Origin: Diogma glabrata
Lineage: Eukaryota; Arthropoda; Insecta; Diptera; Cylindrotomidae
Length of the DNA stretch: 64,000 bases
NCBI GenBank assembly: GCA_963693315.1
Contig: OY856188.1
Span: forward strand, 196,186,379 to 196,250,378
Reading direction: 5' to 3'
Below, piece after piece: positions 34,977-48,060 of this stretch. A model generated the notes under the pieces. It made no database searches. It worked only from the letters and a program-made list of their open reading frames with translations, and had not been told where the DNA came from. How positions within the stretch are numbered: position 1 is the stretch's first letter; every line of letters begins with the position of its first letter. The position numbers were made by a program, and so were the translations under genes.

Positions 34977-35950
34977 ATGCAGATACCAGATGCCAGATAC
35001 CATACACCAGATACCAGATACCAGATACCAGATTCCAGACACCAGATACCAGATATCAGATACCAGATACCAGATACCAGATACCAGATAACAGATACCA
35101 GATACCAGATACCAGATTCCAGAAACCAGATACCACATACCAGATACCAGATACCAGATACCAGATTCCAGATACAAGTTACCAGATACCAGATACCAGA
35201 TACTAGATATCAGAAACAGGATACCAGATACCAGGTACCAGGTACCAGATACCAGATACGAGATACCCGATACCAGATATCAGATACCAGATACCAGATA
35301 CCCGATACCAGATACCAGATACCAGATGCCAGATACCAGATACCAGATACCAGATACCAGATACCAGATACCAGATACACGATTCCAGATACCAGATACC
35401 AGACACCAGATACCAGATACCAGATACTAGATACCAAATACCAGATACCTGATAAGGTTACCAGATACCAGATACAAGATACCAGGTACCATTTACCAGA
35501 TACCAGATACCACATACCAGACAACAGATACCAGATACCAGATAAAAGATACCAGAAACCAGATACCTGATACCAGATACAAGATACCAGATACCAGATA
35601 CCACATACCAGATACCAAATACCAGATACCAGATACCAGATACACGATACCACATAATAGATACCAGAGACCAGATACCAAATACCAGTTACCTGATACC
35701 AAATACCAGATACTCGTAACCAGATACCAGATACCAGATACAAGATACAAGATAAAAGATACCAGAAACCAGATACCAGATACCACATACCAGAACCAGA
35801 TACCATACACCAGATACCAGATATCAAATAACAGATACCAAATACCAGATACCAGATAACAGATTACAGAAAACAGATACCAGACATCGTATACCTGCCT
35901 GAGATATGATACCAGATACTAGATCCCAGATACCAGATAACAGATTACAG

Positions 35951-36047
35951 ATACAATCATTTTAACGAGTCAAGCACAATTAGGAGTTTAACTTGGTTGA
36001 CTAAAGTATGTCGGAGTTAAAAAGTAATCAATAAAAGCAATCAATAC
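35951..36047. repeat. Internal copy of the satellite's right flank
   Basis: 97 bp (TTTTAACGAGTCAAGCACAA ... AAAGCAATCAATAC) identical except for one base to 39081-39177, where the same sequence forms the end of the array and leads into unique DNA. Here it is followed by more heptamers. The junction falls at ATAC, a sequence shared with the heptamer. Confidence 0.9.
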
Positions 36048-36432
36048 CAGATACCAGACACTAGTTACCAGATACCAAATACCAGATACTAGATACCAGA
36101 TACCAGAAACCAGAAACCAGATACCAGATATCAGGTACGAGGTACCAGATACCAGATACCCGATACCCGATACCAGATACCAGATACCAGATACCAGATA
36201 CCAGGTACCAGATACCAGATACCAGATACCAGGTACCAGATACCAGATACCAGATACCAGATACCAGGTACCTGATACCAGATACCAGATACCAGATACC
36301 AGATACCAGATACCAGACACCAGACACCAGATACCAGATACCATGATACTAGACGCCAGATACCAGATACCAGATAAAAGATACCAGATACCAGATACAA
36401 GATACCATATACCAGATACTAGAGACCAGCAG

Positions 36433-36532
36433 CCAAATTCTGTAACTGTGAAGCGGTGAAGTGATAAAAATTTCTGCGTTTCTTTTCATTAAAAAACTTA
36501 TCACTTCACCGCTTCACAATTACAGAATTTGG
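36433..36532. repeat. Satellite-embedded palindrome, copy 3
   Basis: Essentially identical to the copy at 33128 (loop ...TTTCTGCGTTT). It starts the second large block of the array. Confidence 0.9.
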
Positions 36533-37964
36533 ATGCAGATACCAGATGCCAGATACCATACACCAGATACCAGATACCAGATACCAGATACCAGATACCA
36601 GATACCAGATACCAGATACCAGATACTAGGTACTAGATACTAGATACCAGATACCAGATACCATAAACCCGATACTAGATACCGGATACCAGATACCAGA
36701 TACCAGATACCAGATACCAGATACCAGATACCAGATACCAGATACCTGATACCAGATACCAGATACCAGATACCAGATATCAGATACCACTTAACAGATA
36801 CCACATAACAGATACCAGATACCAGATGCCAGATACCAGATACCAGATACCAGATACCAGAAACCAGATACCAGAAACCAGATACCAGATACCAGATACC
36901 AGATACAAGATACCACATACCAGATACAAAATACCAGATACCGGATATCAGATACCAGATACCAGATACCAGATACAAGAAACACGATACCAGAAACCAG
37001 ATACCAGATACCAGATACCGGATACCAGATACCAGATACCAGATTCCAGATACTAGATACCAGATACCAGATATCAGATACCACATAAAAGATACCAGAT
37101 ACCAGATACCAGATACCAGAAACCTGATACCAAATACCAGATACCAGTAACCAGATACCAGATACCAGATACCACATACCAGATACCACTAAACAGATAC
37201 CACATAACAGATACCAGATACCAGATACCAGATACCAGATACCAGATACCAGATACCAGATACCCGATACCAGATACCAGATACCAGATACCAGATACCA
37301 GATACCAGATACCAGATACCAGATATCAGGAACCAGATACCAGATACCAGATACCATACACCAGATACCAGATACCAGATACCAGATACCAGATACCAGA
37401 TACCAGATACCAGATACCAGATACCAGATACTAGATACCAGATACCGGATACCAGATACCAGATACCAGATACCAGATACCAGACACCAGACACCATGAT
37501 ACTAGACACCAGATACCAGATACAAGATACCAGATACCAGATACAAGATACAAGATCCCAGATACCATATACCAGATACTAGAGGCCAGATACCAGATAC
37601 CAGATACCAGACACTAGTTACCAGATACCAAATACCAGATACTAGATACCAGATACCAGAAACCAGATACCAGATACCAGGTACGAGGTACCAGATACCA
37701 GATACCCGATACCCGATACCAGATACCAGATACCAGATACCAGATACCAGGTACCAGATACCAGATACCAGATATCAGGTACCAGATACCAGATACCAGA
37801 TACCAGATACCAGGTACCTGATACCAGATACCAGATACCAGATACCAGACACCAGACACCAGATACCAGATACCATGATACTAGACACCAGATACCAGAT
37901 AAAAGATACCAGATACCAGATACCAGATACAAGATACCATATACCAGATACTAGAGACCAGCAG

Positions 37965-38064
37965 CCAAATTCTGTAACTGTGAAGCGGTGAAGTGATAAA
38001 AATTTCTGCGTTTCTTTTCATTAAAAAACTTATCACTTCACCGCTTCACAATTACAGAATTTGG
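37965..38064. repeat. Satellite-embedded palindrome, copy 4
   Basis: As at 36433, 1532 bp further on, at the position in the second block that corresponds to copy 2 in the first block. Confidence 0.9.
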
Positions 38065-39080
38065 ATGCAGATACCAGATGCCAGATACCATACACCAGAT
38101 ACCAGATACCAGATACCAGATACCAGATACCAGATACCAGATACCAGATACCAGATACCAGATATCAGATACCAGATACCAGATACCAGATAACAGATAC
38201 CAGATACCAGATACCAGATTCCAGAAACCAGATACCACATACCAGATACCAGATACCAGATACCAGATACCAGATTCCAGATACAAGTTACCAGATACCA
38301 GATACTAGATATCAGAAACAGGATACCAGATACCAGGTACCAGGTACCAGATACCAGATACGAGATACCCGATACCAGATACCAGATATCAGATACCAGA
38401 TACCAGATACCCGATACCAGATACCAGATACCAGATGCCAGATACCAGATACCAGATACCAGATACCAGATACCAGATACCAGATACCAGATACCAGATT
38501 CCAGATACCAGATACCAGACACCAGATACCACATACCAGATACTAGATACCAAATACCAGATACCTGATAAGGTTACCAGATACCAGATACCAGATACAA
38601 GATACCAGGTACCATTTACCAGATACCAGATACCACATACCAGACAACAGATACCACATACCAGATAAAAGATACCAGAAACCAGATACCTGATACCAGA
38701 TACAAGATACCAGATACCAGATACCACATACCAGATACCAAATACCAGATACCAGATACCAGATACCAGATACACGATACCAGATAATAGATACCAGAGA
38801 CCAGATACCAAATACCAGTTACCTGATACCAAATACCAGATACCCGTAACCAGATACCAGATACCAGATACAAGATACAAGATAACAGATACCAGAAACC
38901 AGATACCAGATACCACATACCAGAACCAGATACCATACACCAGATACCAGATATCAAATAACAGATACCAAATGCCAGATACCAGATAACAGATTACAGA
39001 TAACAGATACCAGACATCGTATACCTGCCTGAGATATGATACCAGATACTAGATCCCAGATACCAGATAACAGATTACAG

Positions 39081-39177
39081 ATACAATTATTTTAACGAGT
39101 CAAGCACAATTAGGAGTTTAACTTGGTTGACTAAAGTATGTCGGAGTTAAAAAGTAATCAATAAAAGCAATCAATAC
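39081..39177. repeat. Right edge of the satellite (source of the internal copy)
   Basis: The sequence that borders the array on the right. Its near-identical copy inside the array at 35951-36047 shows that a terminal segment including the flank was duplicated. Confidence 0.85.
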
Positions 39178-40972
39178 AAAAGGAATCTAACTCTGTCACA
39201 TCTATTCCTAAATTTTTTGTCTACTTTAACTATAAAAATAAAATTAAACAACCTTCTCACTATCATCTATTTTTTATCAAATAACAACCTTAATCCACTT
39301 CTAATCCTTAATATACACTTTAAATTTTTTTAGTTTTTATTCTTGGCACTATGTACCACTATAGTATGTGTTTTTAAATTGCAATGTAATGTTCTTTTCA
39401 TTTTTTACGATTTCGATGGTTTTATATTTTGGGTGAATATCCTATAAAAATTGATGTGTCGTCCTTTTTTTTATTATTAAGTTCTTTTGAAGATGACAAA
39501 AAAACACATATATAAAACGTAAGAAAAAAATGGTAGAAATTGGTTTCTTTTGATAAAGAAAAAAAAGTAAATTTTGTGTTAAAATTGGGTTGATATTTTT
39601 ATCAATTCATTTTCAATTTCGATGATAGGAAAAACCAAAAGCTTTTTTTTTTTAAAGTTTTGCGAAACAAAAAGGAAATTAGTTTAATAACAAGAATTTG
39701 AATGGGATTGATTGATGTTAATTGTATTAAAATATTTTGGGGGCTTAAGCCGGCTTTGTTTATTTTGGACGAGTAGAGGTGAAATCAATGTTTTATAGTT
39801 TATAAATGAAGTAAATGTTGTGTTAAAAAATCAAACTAACAAGTTAAATGTTGTATCATGAATTAATTTATGAAAATCAATAATTTTATTTTTAATTAAG
39901 GTAAACGATAAAATTCGATTCAGATTCGATTCTTCACAAAATCAACCTGCTTTTAGAAAATATCGAACTAATTACAAAAAAGAATTACAACAAATAACCC
40001 TAAATCCATACTAATGATTAGGGATTAACTAATCAACCTATATCCTTCGTTTTTTTTCGATTAAATCCAGCATTAATTTATGTCTTGACCTTACGTTTAA
40101 ATTAAAGTCTGGCAATTGTATAGTTGTTGTTGTTTCCTATTGATTTTTGTTTTCATTTTCAAAATGTGAAATAAAAGAATAAATTACTTTAATCCTTAAA
40201 ATTTGTAATTTATTTCTTATAATTTTCTTAATAAATTTCTATTATCCAATTTCGAAATATGTTTTATGTTGTATGAAAAAGTTTTTTATAATTTTTAAAA
40301 TTTAAACTTTTGTACACGCAAATTGTATTTTCCACTCGTAGTTGAAGTGAAATTTTTATACTAATGGAATAAAAAACATTAAAAAAAGTTTTATGATTTG
40401 TATAGGACTTTTTATTAGATTAAAGGTATTAGGTGTGTTTGGATAATAAAAGTGCTCGAAGTGGATTATGTTTGTATGATTTATTGTTTTATATTTTATT
40501 ATACTAAATTGGATATTGTTTTGAATTATTGGGATTTGTATTGAGGTGGTATGCGAGATAACAAAAACGTAGCTAGCATTTTTATTCTACGAAATTGAAA
40601 AAAAAATTCGGTCAATGCTAGCTAGATACACAGGAGATATCTAAATGTCTCTTGTAAGTGAACCTAATTCTTGGTAGACGATTATTTATAGACGCAATCA
40701 TTGTTTTCGGTTTTTTAACAACGTTCGCTTAAAATTCAAGATTATAGTTGATTGAATTTATAAAATTATAGATTAAATTTAAAATTAATACTTTGTCTTA
40801 ACATTTATAAGAAGAAATCAGAACGCTTACCTAAATACTGAGTTAAATTCTAATAAAAAGATTAGTGTATTATAGAAATAGAGAATCATCATAATCAGAG
40901 GAATATTTTCATTGTGAAAATCACACTAAAAATACAGTTGAAACATAATCACCTACAGAAGAAAATTCAACA
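39178..40972. other. AT-rich stretch, includes presumed Gypsy 5' region
   Basis: No coding similarity. The 5' LTR and primer-binding site of the downstream Gypsy element should lie here, but I cannot identify either by comparison with the 3' LTR start (TGTAACAAACG). A 10-bp CTAGCTA-type hairpin near 40571/40618 is the only structure noticed. Confidence 0.5.
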
Positions 40973-41900
40973 ATGACAAATATCGTAATGAGTGTGGGTC
41001 AGTTTAAAAGTTTATTGGAGACTTTGACAATATCAATACAAAAGGTAGGAGAAAACACACATAGTAATGAAAATACAGTAAAAACATTAAAAAAGAATTT
41101 ACCAAGTGTACAGCTAGGTAAGTGTACAGTTAGGCAGACTTTCTTCAAACATATTAGCTTTTATTGACTCAATTATAATTTGTGTGGGGATTTCCAATGA
41201 AAACGAACTTAAAAGCCATCCAATGCTGTTTATGGACACTGAGCCGTGTGGTGCCAAGATATCAAAAACAAAACACACGGCTGATTCATTTAAAAATGCA
41301 ATCAAATTATTAAAATCAACTTTTGATATAATTAAGCCTCCCTATCAAATATATTTAGAGATTTTTGATAAGAATCAATCAAATAACGAAAAAACTGATA
41401 TATTTATTTGTGACAAACGCGCACTTTTTTCAAAAATCCCAGATGCTGGCTTATCCGAATCTGTTCAATTAGACATGATTTACGGCCTTTGTCTTACCAA
41501 ATCCGTGAAAAAGTAAAACACGAAGATTTTACTTTTTTCGAAAAACTGTTAATACTTGCTTGGGCTAAGGAGTCATTCTTTCTTGAACGTGATAAAATTA
41601 ATAAATATGTTAAAACCAATACAAAAAGTCAAAATAAAACAAAATGTTGCCGTTACGTAAGATATCCGGTCACGATTTATCGGATTGTCGAAAACGAAAT
41701 AAAAATAATCATTCTGAATCGGGAAAAACGATAACGTACCTCCTTCACTACCGACCCAAACAAAAACGGAGGAAACTCGTTCACAAAATCCATTCAAAGT
41801 TAAACCTGAATTTTACTGCTATGGTTGTGGTAAAGCTGAGTTCGTAAAGAGTAATTGTGACAAATGTAAATCGAAAGTTAAATCTATATACTTCCGAGCC
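40973..41900 (+). pseudogene. Gypsy gag remnant with zinc knuckle
   Basis: Frames 40973-41167, 41184-41516 and 41489-41734 join by frameshift into a gag-like polypeptide (capsid part includes FKNAIKLLKSTFDIIKPPYQ and LFSKIPDAGLSESVQLDMIY). It ends in a knuckle, FYCYGCGKAEFVKSNCDKC (about 41809-41865), spaced C-x2-C-x9-C, where a CCHC histidine would be Phe. The assignment rests on the knuckle and on the protease that follows; capsid similarity is weak by eye. Confidence 0.7.
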
Positions 41901-41991
41901 TCAACACAATGATTATAATCCTAAACAAAGTTCTGATTTCATAGAAGATATGGCAAATGTCTATCATCTCAATTAAGTCCACAGCCACGTC

Positions 41992-42273
41992 CCAAGGTTA
42001 TATATAAACATTCTTGGTGCAAATGGTTATGCATTAATTGACACAGCCGCTAGATTAAGTATCGCTAGTGAGAGTTGTATCGATATTACAGCAGAAATAC
42101 GTTGAATTTAATTAAAACGAAAAACTCTTATGAATGCCTTAGCAGATGGATCGGAGAAAACTCACAAAGGTTTATTAGCAGAAGTAGATGTAATTCTTAA
42201 AGGAAAAACAATTTCGACCGTATTCCTAGCATTAGCGGAAGGTAAACCGAAAGAATCTTTATTAGGTATAGAT
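41992..42273 (+). pseudogene. Gypsy aspartic protease remnant
   Basis: The translation ILGANGYALIDTAARLSIAS contains the retropepsin D-T-A catalytic triad (codons at 42040-42048). It continues after a stop and frameshift with LADGSEKTHKGLLAEVDVIL and LLGIDL. The reading is cut at 42273 by the hAT element and resumes after 48384 with FIINAKHVLDFANSKWKLG, the expected 'GID.L....V.DF....W' end of Gypsy proteases. Confidence 0.8.
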
Positions 42274-42547
42274 CTAGGGTGGGGATCCTGCGGCCTTTTG
42301 TGATTTTCTTTTCCGGCCTTATCACATATTTTGAATTTTATACAAAATTCAAACCAATTTTTTTCGTTGAAATTTTTTTGTAAAATTGTTGTTTTTAAAT
42401 ATTTAATCCTTTTTTTCGAAAATATTTTGTCTAGTTCAGTCAGTAGTCGACTTTTTCGGAATTTCGTTTTAAAAATGGCGAAGTAACAAAAACCCATTAA
42501 TTCTACGTTTATATCGCCGATAGCTTAATAGAATTTAGTACATTTTG

Positions 42548-42662
42548 CTACAAGAGATGAAAACACTCCTTTTACACTCCGTGTATGAGAAATTGTTAAC
42601 GAGACGCGTTAGTATTGAGTGGGACAAATTAATGAACGTAAAATGTTTTCATCTCGCGTAGG
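42548..42662. mobile_element. Hinge-type foldback in hAT
   Basis: CTACAAGAGATGAAAACACT pairs with the inverse ...TGTTTTCATCTCGCGTAGG, with a degraded middle. The hinge is ACGAGACGCGTTAGTATTGAG, close to the hinge of the foldback at 63186 (ACGAGACGCGTAGCGTCGAG). Confidence 0.65.
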
Positions 42663-42934
42663 AAATTGCAATTTTTTCTACGATGGTAAATAAATAATAA
42701 ACGATATTTATTATAAATTATTAATATAGAAATCAACAATATAACATTATAAATTCATACTCTTTTTTAATAGTTACTGTGATTTAAAATGTTTGTGAAG
42801 TTACATGACAATACCATAGCAACTACAATTTGTTATTTAGCGAAAATGATTTTACACTAGTGGAAAAAAACACTTTTTACTGGAGATTAAGCCTCCTTGA
42901 AAAAAAGCCTTTTTATCTGCTATCATAAAAAAAG

Positions 42935-43310
42935 TTTTTCGGAAAACGGCTGTAAAACGTAACTTTACAGCCGCTTGGGAGAAGTCTAAAGGCTTACTTT
43001 TATGACATGTAATCAAAGTGGCTGTAAATCAACACCATTTTTTTTACGGCGACAGTAAAGTAGCTTTATATATGGATATTTTAACAACGGCAGAAAAAGT
43101 GTCGCCATTTCTATCCATGTTTTTGCGGCGGCTGCAAAAGGAACATATAACATGAGATTATGAATTTTTTCAAAAGAAGTAAATTTGACTAAAATATTTG
43201 TTATTTTTTCAAACAAATTGTATAACTATGGCAACAAAAAATAACAAATATTTTGATTGGATTATGAAATTTTGAATTGAAAGCTTGTTTTGATAAAAAA
43301 AATTATTTTT
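42935..43310 (+). repeat. Interspersed repeat family C, copy 2
   Basis: Same order of landmarks as 25285-25600: GGCTGTAAAACGTAACTTTA then CAGCC hairpin (42950-42975), AAGGCTTACTTTT, AGTAAAGTAGC, TTGTATAACTATGGCAACAA, TTATGAAATTTTGAATTG. Confidence 0.65.
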
Positions 43311-43317
43311 TATATAA

Positions 43318-43845
43318 TTTATCCTGAGAATGTTGCAAAATATAAACAACTACCTCTTTCAAGAATGGCTTTACTGATAGACAACACGAATTAGTTTACA
43401 ATGTAACAGAACCGCTTCGCATAATTATTCAAAAAGGATGTATATTTTTCGTTAGATGAATCTACTGATAAAACTGACTCGGCTCAGGTATTTTATTTTA
43501 TTCGTGCTATATCTGAAGATTTTCTGAAAATTTGAAGATTAAAATCTTATTATTTTTTAAAACTATTTTATCTGGATCGGAAATTTCTTAGGAACATTTT
43601 CCGCAATAAGCAAAAAAATTAAATGAACATGGAACCTGGTAGTTTCATATTTCAAGATTACATAACAGTTTTGGACTCATTAATTGAAAAATATACGGAA
43701 TGGTTTTCAGGTTTTGAAGAACATACTCTTACAATGAAATTAGCATTTGAACCACATCTAGTTGATATCTCAAAACTCAAAAGCACCGAGTGAACTACCA
43801 ATGTAGTTATTTGAGTTATGTGAAGATAATATTATAAAAATATGG
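43318..43845 (+). pseudogene. hAT transposase remnant, N-terminal/catalytic part
   Basis: The translation gives YPENVAKYKQLPLSRM, then FSLDESTDKTDSAQVFYFIR and AISEDF (first catalytic Asp at 43455-43457 in LDEST). Further on come FQDYITVLDSLIEKYTEWFS and LAFEPHLVDISKL. This pattern is typical of the GTF2IRD2/ZBED5-like hAT transposases (DEST.....AQ...F.R). Stops and frameshifts break it, and the middle of the RNase-H fold is deleted. Family B copy 2 interrupts it; the C-terminal part follows at 45595. Confidence 0.8.
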
Positions 43846-43879
43846 AGGAGCTGAAATCTCACAGCTCTGAGATATCAAG

Positions 43880-45588
43880 ACTTCGGTCTGGGTTAAGGAT
43901 TTGCATATAGTTTTCAGCAAAATACTTTTTTGAGGACATGGTTTTTAGTTTTGGGCAGTGATGTATATCAAACATAACTCTTTGTTAAAGTACAAGTAAT
44001 TTTAATCTCTGTTTAAAAATTTATTACAACACTAACACGAAACATCAATACGTTGCCGGAAAATTATAATCAAAATTCCAAAAATATTGTTAAATTAAAC
44101 AGAATCAAACTTTTTCAAAATTCCAAAAATATTTCAAAAATTAGAATAAAATCAAACGTTTAAACTTTTTCTAAATTCCGATAATGTTCCAAAAATTCTT
44201 AAAAATTTAAACTTTACCCAAAATTCTAAAAATATTGCAAACATTATTGCAAAATCAAAAATTAAAACTTTTTTCAAAATTCCACAAATTATAACAAAAT
44301 CAAAAATTTAAAATTTTTCAAAATTCTAAAAATATTCCAAAAATTCTTACAAAATTAAAACTTTTTCCGAAATTCTAAAAATATTGCAAAAATTATTACA
44401 AAATCAATGATACAAACTTTTTCAAAATTCCAAAAATATTTCAAAAACTATAACAAATTCAAAAATTTCCATGTTCAATTTCATTTTAAATAACATTTAC
44501 GTCATAAAAACAGCCACATCTTTTTTTTCAAAAAAATTGGCTAAAAAAATAAATGAAATCATTTTTTGACCCACTTGACATTATTTTTTTGACAAACTTA
44601 TAATGCCATAATTCTCTATAATAATAATAAAATATCATGTCATACAAACTATTAATTTTATTTTTTCTAAAAAAAATTGGGTAAAAAATGAATAAAAACT
44701 TTTCTTTTGACACACTTGACAACATTTTTTGACAAACTTATAATGCCATAATTCTCAATAATAATAATAAAAATTAATTTCAAACAAACAGTTTTATTTT
44801 TTTCCAAAAAATCGGGTAAAAACTAAATAAAAATCTTTTGACACACTTGACAACATTTTTTTGACAAACTTATAATGCCATGATTCTCAATAATAATAAT
44901 AAAATTTCATTTCAAAAAAAAATTTAATTTTTTTCCAAAAAATTGGGTAAAAAACTAAACAAAAATCTTTTGACACACTTGACAACATTTTCTTGACAAA
45001 CTTATAATGCCATAATTCTCAATAATAATAATAAAATTTCATTTCAAACAAACAATTTTATATTTTTCCAAAAAATTAGGTAAAAAATAAATAAAAATCT
45101 TTCTTTTGACACACTTGACAACATTTTTTTGACAAAATTATAATGCAATAATCTAGTTTTTGATCTCACATACCAATCCCGACCATCAAGATTTCTCAAA
45201 TTTAATGTTCCTACTCGTAATCACTTAAAATGAACGTTTTTTAAGCCAAAAATATGAAAATTTGCTATTTTTGACACACATAATGATTTTTTTGACACAC
45301 TTCCGGTACAGTTATCGAACACAGCGTCCTTTCGGACCTGTCCCTTGTGTATACCTATTTTTAGAAAAAAAAAATTTTGAAATCACTCCAGCGGTTTTCC
45401 CTGCAGCGTAGGTAATGACAGACGGCCGGACGGCCGGCCGGCCTACAGACAGACATACATTTTTTTTTTGCTTTTTTAGAATCAGGAGGTCCTAAAACGT
45501 CGAGAAATGTCAAAAAAAGTGAGGGTAAGAATTTCACTTTGAGCTCATGAATGTAATACTTAGGTCTTTCAGACCGAAGTAATAAAAT
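43880..45588 (+). repeat. Interspersed repeat family B, copy 2
   Basis: Runs from ACTTCGGTCTGGGTTAAGG to CTTTCAGACCGAAGT. Order: terminal block, 48-bp minisatellite (44090-44460), five 132-140-bp monomers built on TTTGACAAACTTATAATGCC (44590-45140), unique block (ACCAATCCCGACCATCAAG) and GC-rich block (GGCCGGCCGGCC, 45431). It splits the hAT transposase reading. The 14 bp before its left tip (CTGAGATATCAAG) are shared with copy 1, so the true end may be slightly further out. Confidence 0.8.
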
Positions 45589-45594
45589 CTCTTT

Positions 45595-45830
45595 TCGTTC
45601 CGATTGAAATATGGAAAAGTGCAATTGAATGCCCATGTTTACGCAAACATGCTCGTCGACTTCTTTTTTGCTTTGGAACTACTTACTGTTACGAATAAAC
45701 TTTTTCATATTTAACCCAAATTAAAATCAATTTAAGGACCCTGATAGCTTATGTTCATTTAGAAGACCAACTGAAGGTACTTGTTACTAAGTTGGAACCT
45801 AATATAAAGTTTATATCAAGTTTTTTAACA
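45595..45830 (+). pseudogene. hAT transposase C-terminal remnant
   Basis: FVPIEIWKSAIECPCLRKHA and RRLLFCFGTTYCYE, then TFSYLTQIK and, after a frameshift, HLEDQLKVLVTKLEPNI. This matches the dimerisation end of ZBED5-like hAT proteins ('FG..Y.CE..FS......K...R..L...HL...L'). It continues the transposase of the 42274-48384 element after family B copy 2. Confidence 0.8.
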
Positions 45831-48060
45831 TAAAAGTGCCATTAAATTGGTTATGTGGACCTTTATATGTTTTACATCTTTTTATTCTATTTTATGAACT
45901 TTTTATGTTTTTTAATTAAATATCGAATTAATAAATTAAATTGGATTTGTGAAATTATCATTTATTGCCTTAATTTTTATTTTTTTGCTCCCAGAAAAAT
46001 AGTAATATATTTAATTAAATATTTGTTTGTCACAATAATACATAGATACCTTTTAAGACCTAGGTCCGACAACAAGATGCGCTTTGAGGTATGGATTGAC
46101 GCTTTTTTTTAAACTTTTGTAGATTGCACCGAGACTATTGATTCGGGTTCCAATTGTACGATGTACGAACCAAGAAATCCTTCTGCATTCTGTCACTATA
46201 TGAAAGTGATGAGTGAGTGACCTTGTCGCAATCGACTTTTGTATTAAATTTAATATAGATACTTACGGTATCTATTATCCAAGGGTTTATTTTAAATTTT
46301 TAAAATGATACAGGAATGTACGGATTAAAACGCGGACTCTAACCCAGCAAAAGATCTCTAAAGAACAAAGGTAATTTATTCATGACGTTTCATTATGACC
46401 TTTAGAACAAACAATAGTACTTTGTGTATCTAGTTCCACGGCTTCGCGTCGTTGGACGAAATTACGATGCGTGCGCAAAAAATCAATTTGTGCAACGAGT
46501 TGCACACAACGTTTCTTACAATTCCGAATCACAATTAAACAAAATTATTTTGCAACCAAATTTTTTACAATCAACATTCATATTAAAATTTTAGTAAACA
46601 TTTCTATTATCAACTTAGCATTGAGACAATTTTCTATGAAAAATAAAACAGTGCGGAAAAATAAAACAGTGCAGAAAAATCTCACTTTTTGAAATTGTTG
46701 ACAATATCGAAATACATTGAATTGTGATTCGGAATTGCAAAAAATAATTTATTAATCTAACATGCAAACTAGAATTAACATTGAGAGAAGTGATAAAAGA
46801 CAATAATGTTGATTGTAGTCTTCCTTGGTGTCAACTGCCATTCAATATGTATTATACAACAGGGTTTTTTTTTGTTTTCTTCAGTCAACAATTATATTTA
46901 TGCCACAAACGCTGTTTAACATAACGATATTATAGTGGACGTGAAGATCTTCAGCAGATACAAGGCAACAAAAGTTTGCCACTTTCGCAATAAGCAAATA
47001 TTCGTCTAGTGGTTTAATTATGATACCGCGTACTGATCTCCACACGAATATGGATTTCAGCCAACGTGCTTACGCCCGCAACAATTTCCAACTCCATATA
47101 TCAATCAAAAAAATTTAACATATTATGGAATGAACTCACCCCCAAATCATCCGTTGTTTGACCATCCGGGTGCACGCCTCCGCTTTAAAACACTATAATG
47201 ATAAAATTCCGAAAAACCTTGTGCAAACAAATGATCCAATAGTCATATTCACAAAGTTTTGGCCATTTTAAATCTTTGTCATCTTGCCTTTCTCGAACCA
47301 CCGCCATATCTTTTGAAACATTTATTTTTTTTTTGTATCAGCTATATTATTTTAATTTTAGCACAATAAATTTTTAACAGGAACGAAAACTTAACACTGT
47401 TAGAATAAGAAAAATAACACCAATTTTGACAGTAAATCAATTTAAAACATTTAATGTGCATAAACAAATATAATATACATTTTTTTTCAATAGCACCGTT
47501 CACTGGTTTATTTAAATTTACATGATCGATTTACTATTTTTAAGCTTTAATCACAACTCAGCTTAAATTTAAAAATGTTTTTCCTTATATAATTTTTAAT
47601 TACTCTAAATAAGAAAGAAGGAACAGTTGATTGCATGAAACAGATGCTCGATATTCATATTATTTTTAATCAACACATTTACAATTTATAACGTAACCAG
47701 TTAATAACAGATTATCTCATTTTTTCAAATAACATTTTTCCTGTTCTTCTATCAATTTATAAAACATAAACCATAGTAAGAACCACCCGTTTATCAATTA
47801 AGAATACAAGCAAAAAGCTGGTAATGTTCATGTATTGTAAAAATTAATTTCTTTCACTGTTTCATTATTCTAACGCTATCAATTCTTTTGCTTCGTTTTT
47901 ATGTAAAAGGAAAATAGACGAAATACGAAACATTGCCGATAGAGTGCAAGTATATATAACAAAAACCATTATAACCTTGATGTTTTACAAGGAGTCCAAA
48001 GAGGAGGTATACTGATTGATTGTTAGTGAAAATGTTAATGAAAAATGCAATGAAGTCGTA
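45831..48060. other. hAT interior without clear feature
   Basis: AT-rich, with short inverted repeats (AATTCCGAATCACAAT near 46520 with its inverse near 46725; ACAATAATGTTGATTGTA near 46800). A stretch at 47020-47300 reads like a decayed protein (YARNNFQLHISIKKF, LVQTNDPIVIFTKF) that I cannot assign. Confidence 0.5.

Larger units (their letters stand above)
30222..39085. repeat. Heptamer satellite (ACCAGAT)n with higher-order structure
   Basis: About 7.4 kb of 7-bp tandem repeat, interrupted by a TIR insertion (30337-31817), four 100-bp palindromes and one copy of the right-hand flank. Variant units (ATACTAG, ATACCGG, ATAACAG, ATACAAG) recur in the same order, giving higher-order units of about 1.55 kb and a duplicated block of about 3.1 kb. 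Because 7 is not a multiple of 3 and the 21-bp super-unit lacks stops on both strands, long frames (R-Y-Q-I-P-D-T; G-I-W-Y-L-V-S) appear everywhere; these are artefacts. Confidence 0.97.

Noticed and set aside
31813..38957. Dozens of overlapping long reading frames (R-Y-Q-I-P-D-T and G-I-W-Y-L-V-S repeats) that look like repetitive proteins
   Set aside because: A 7-bp satellite without stops is open in all frames on both strands. Frames overlap each other on both strands and break only at variant units. No start context or non-repeat domain is present.
30222..39085. CRISPR array or centromeric satellite
   Set aside because: There is no repeat-spacer organisation and the DNA is eukaryotic. 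A centromere role cannot be judged from one array.
39178..40972. 5' LTR and primer-binding site of the Gypsy element
   Set aside because: No sequence matching the TGTAACAAACG start or the CGGTCGGATCGGG stretch of the 3' LTR could be found, so it is not annotated.
43880..45588. Family B as a Helitron
   Set aside because: A GGTCT-TTC-AGACC hairpin lies near one end, but no CTRR end or 5'-TC/A-T insertion pattern is consistent across the three copies.
47020..47330. Possible decayed protein (YARNNFQLHISIKKF...) in the hAT interior
   Set aside because: Resembles a LINE C-terminal tail only loosely; too short and broken to assign.
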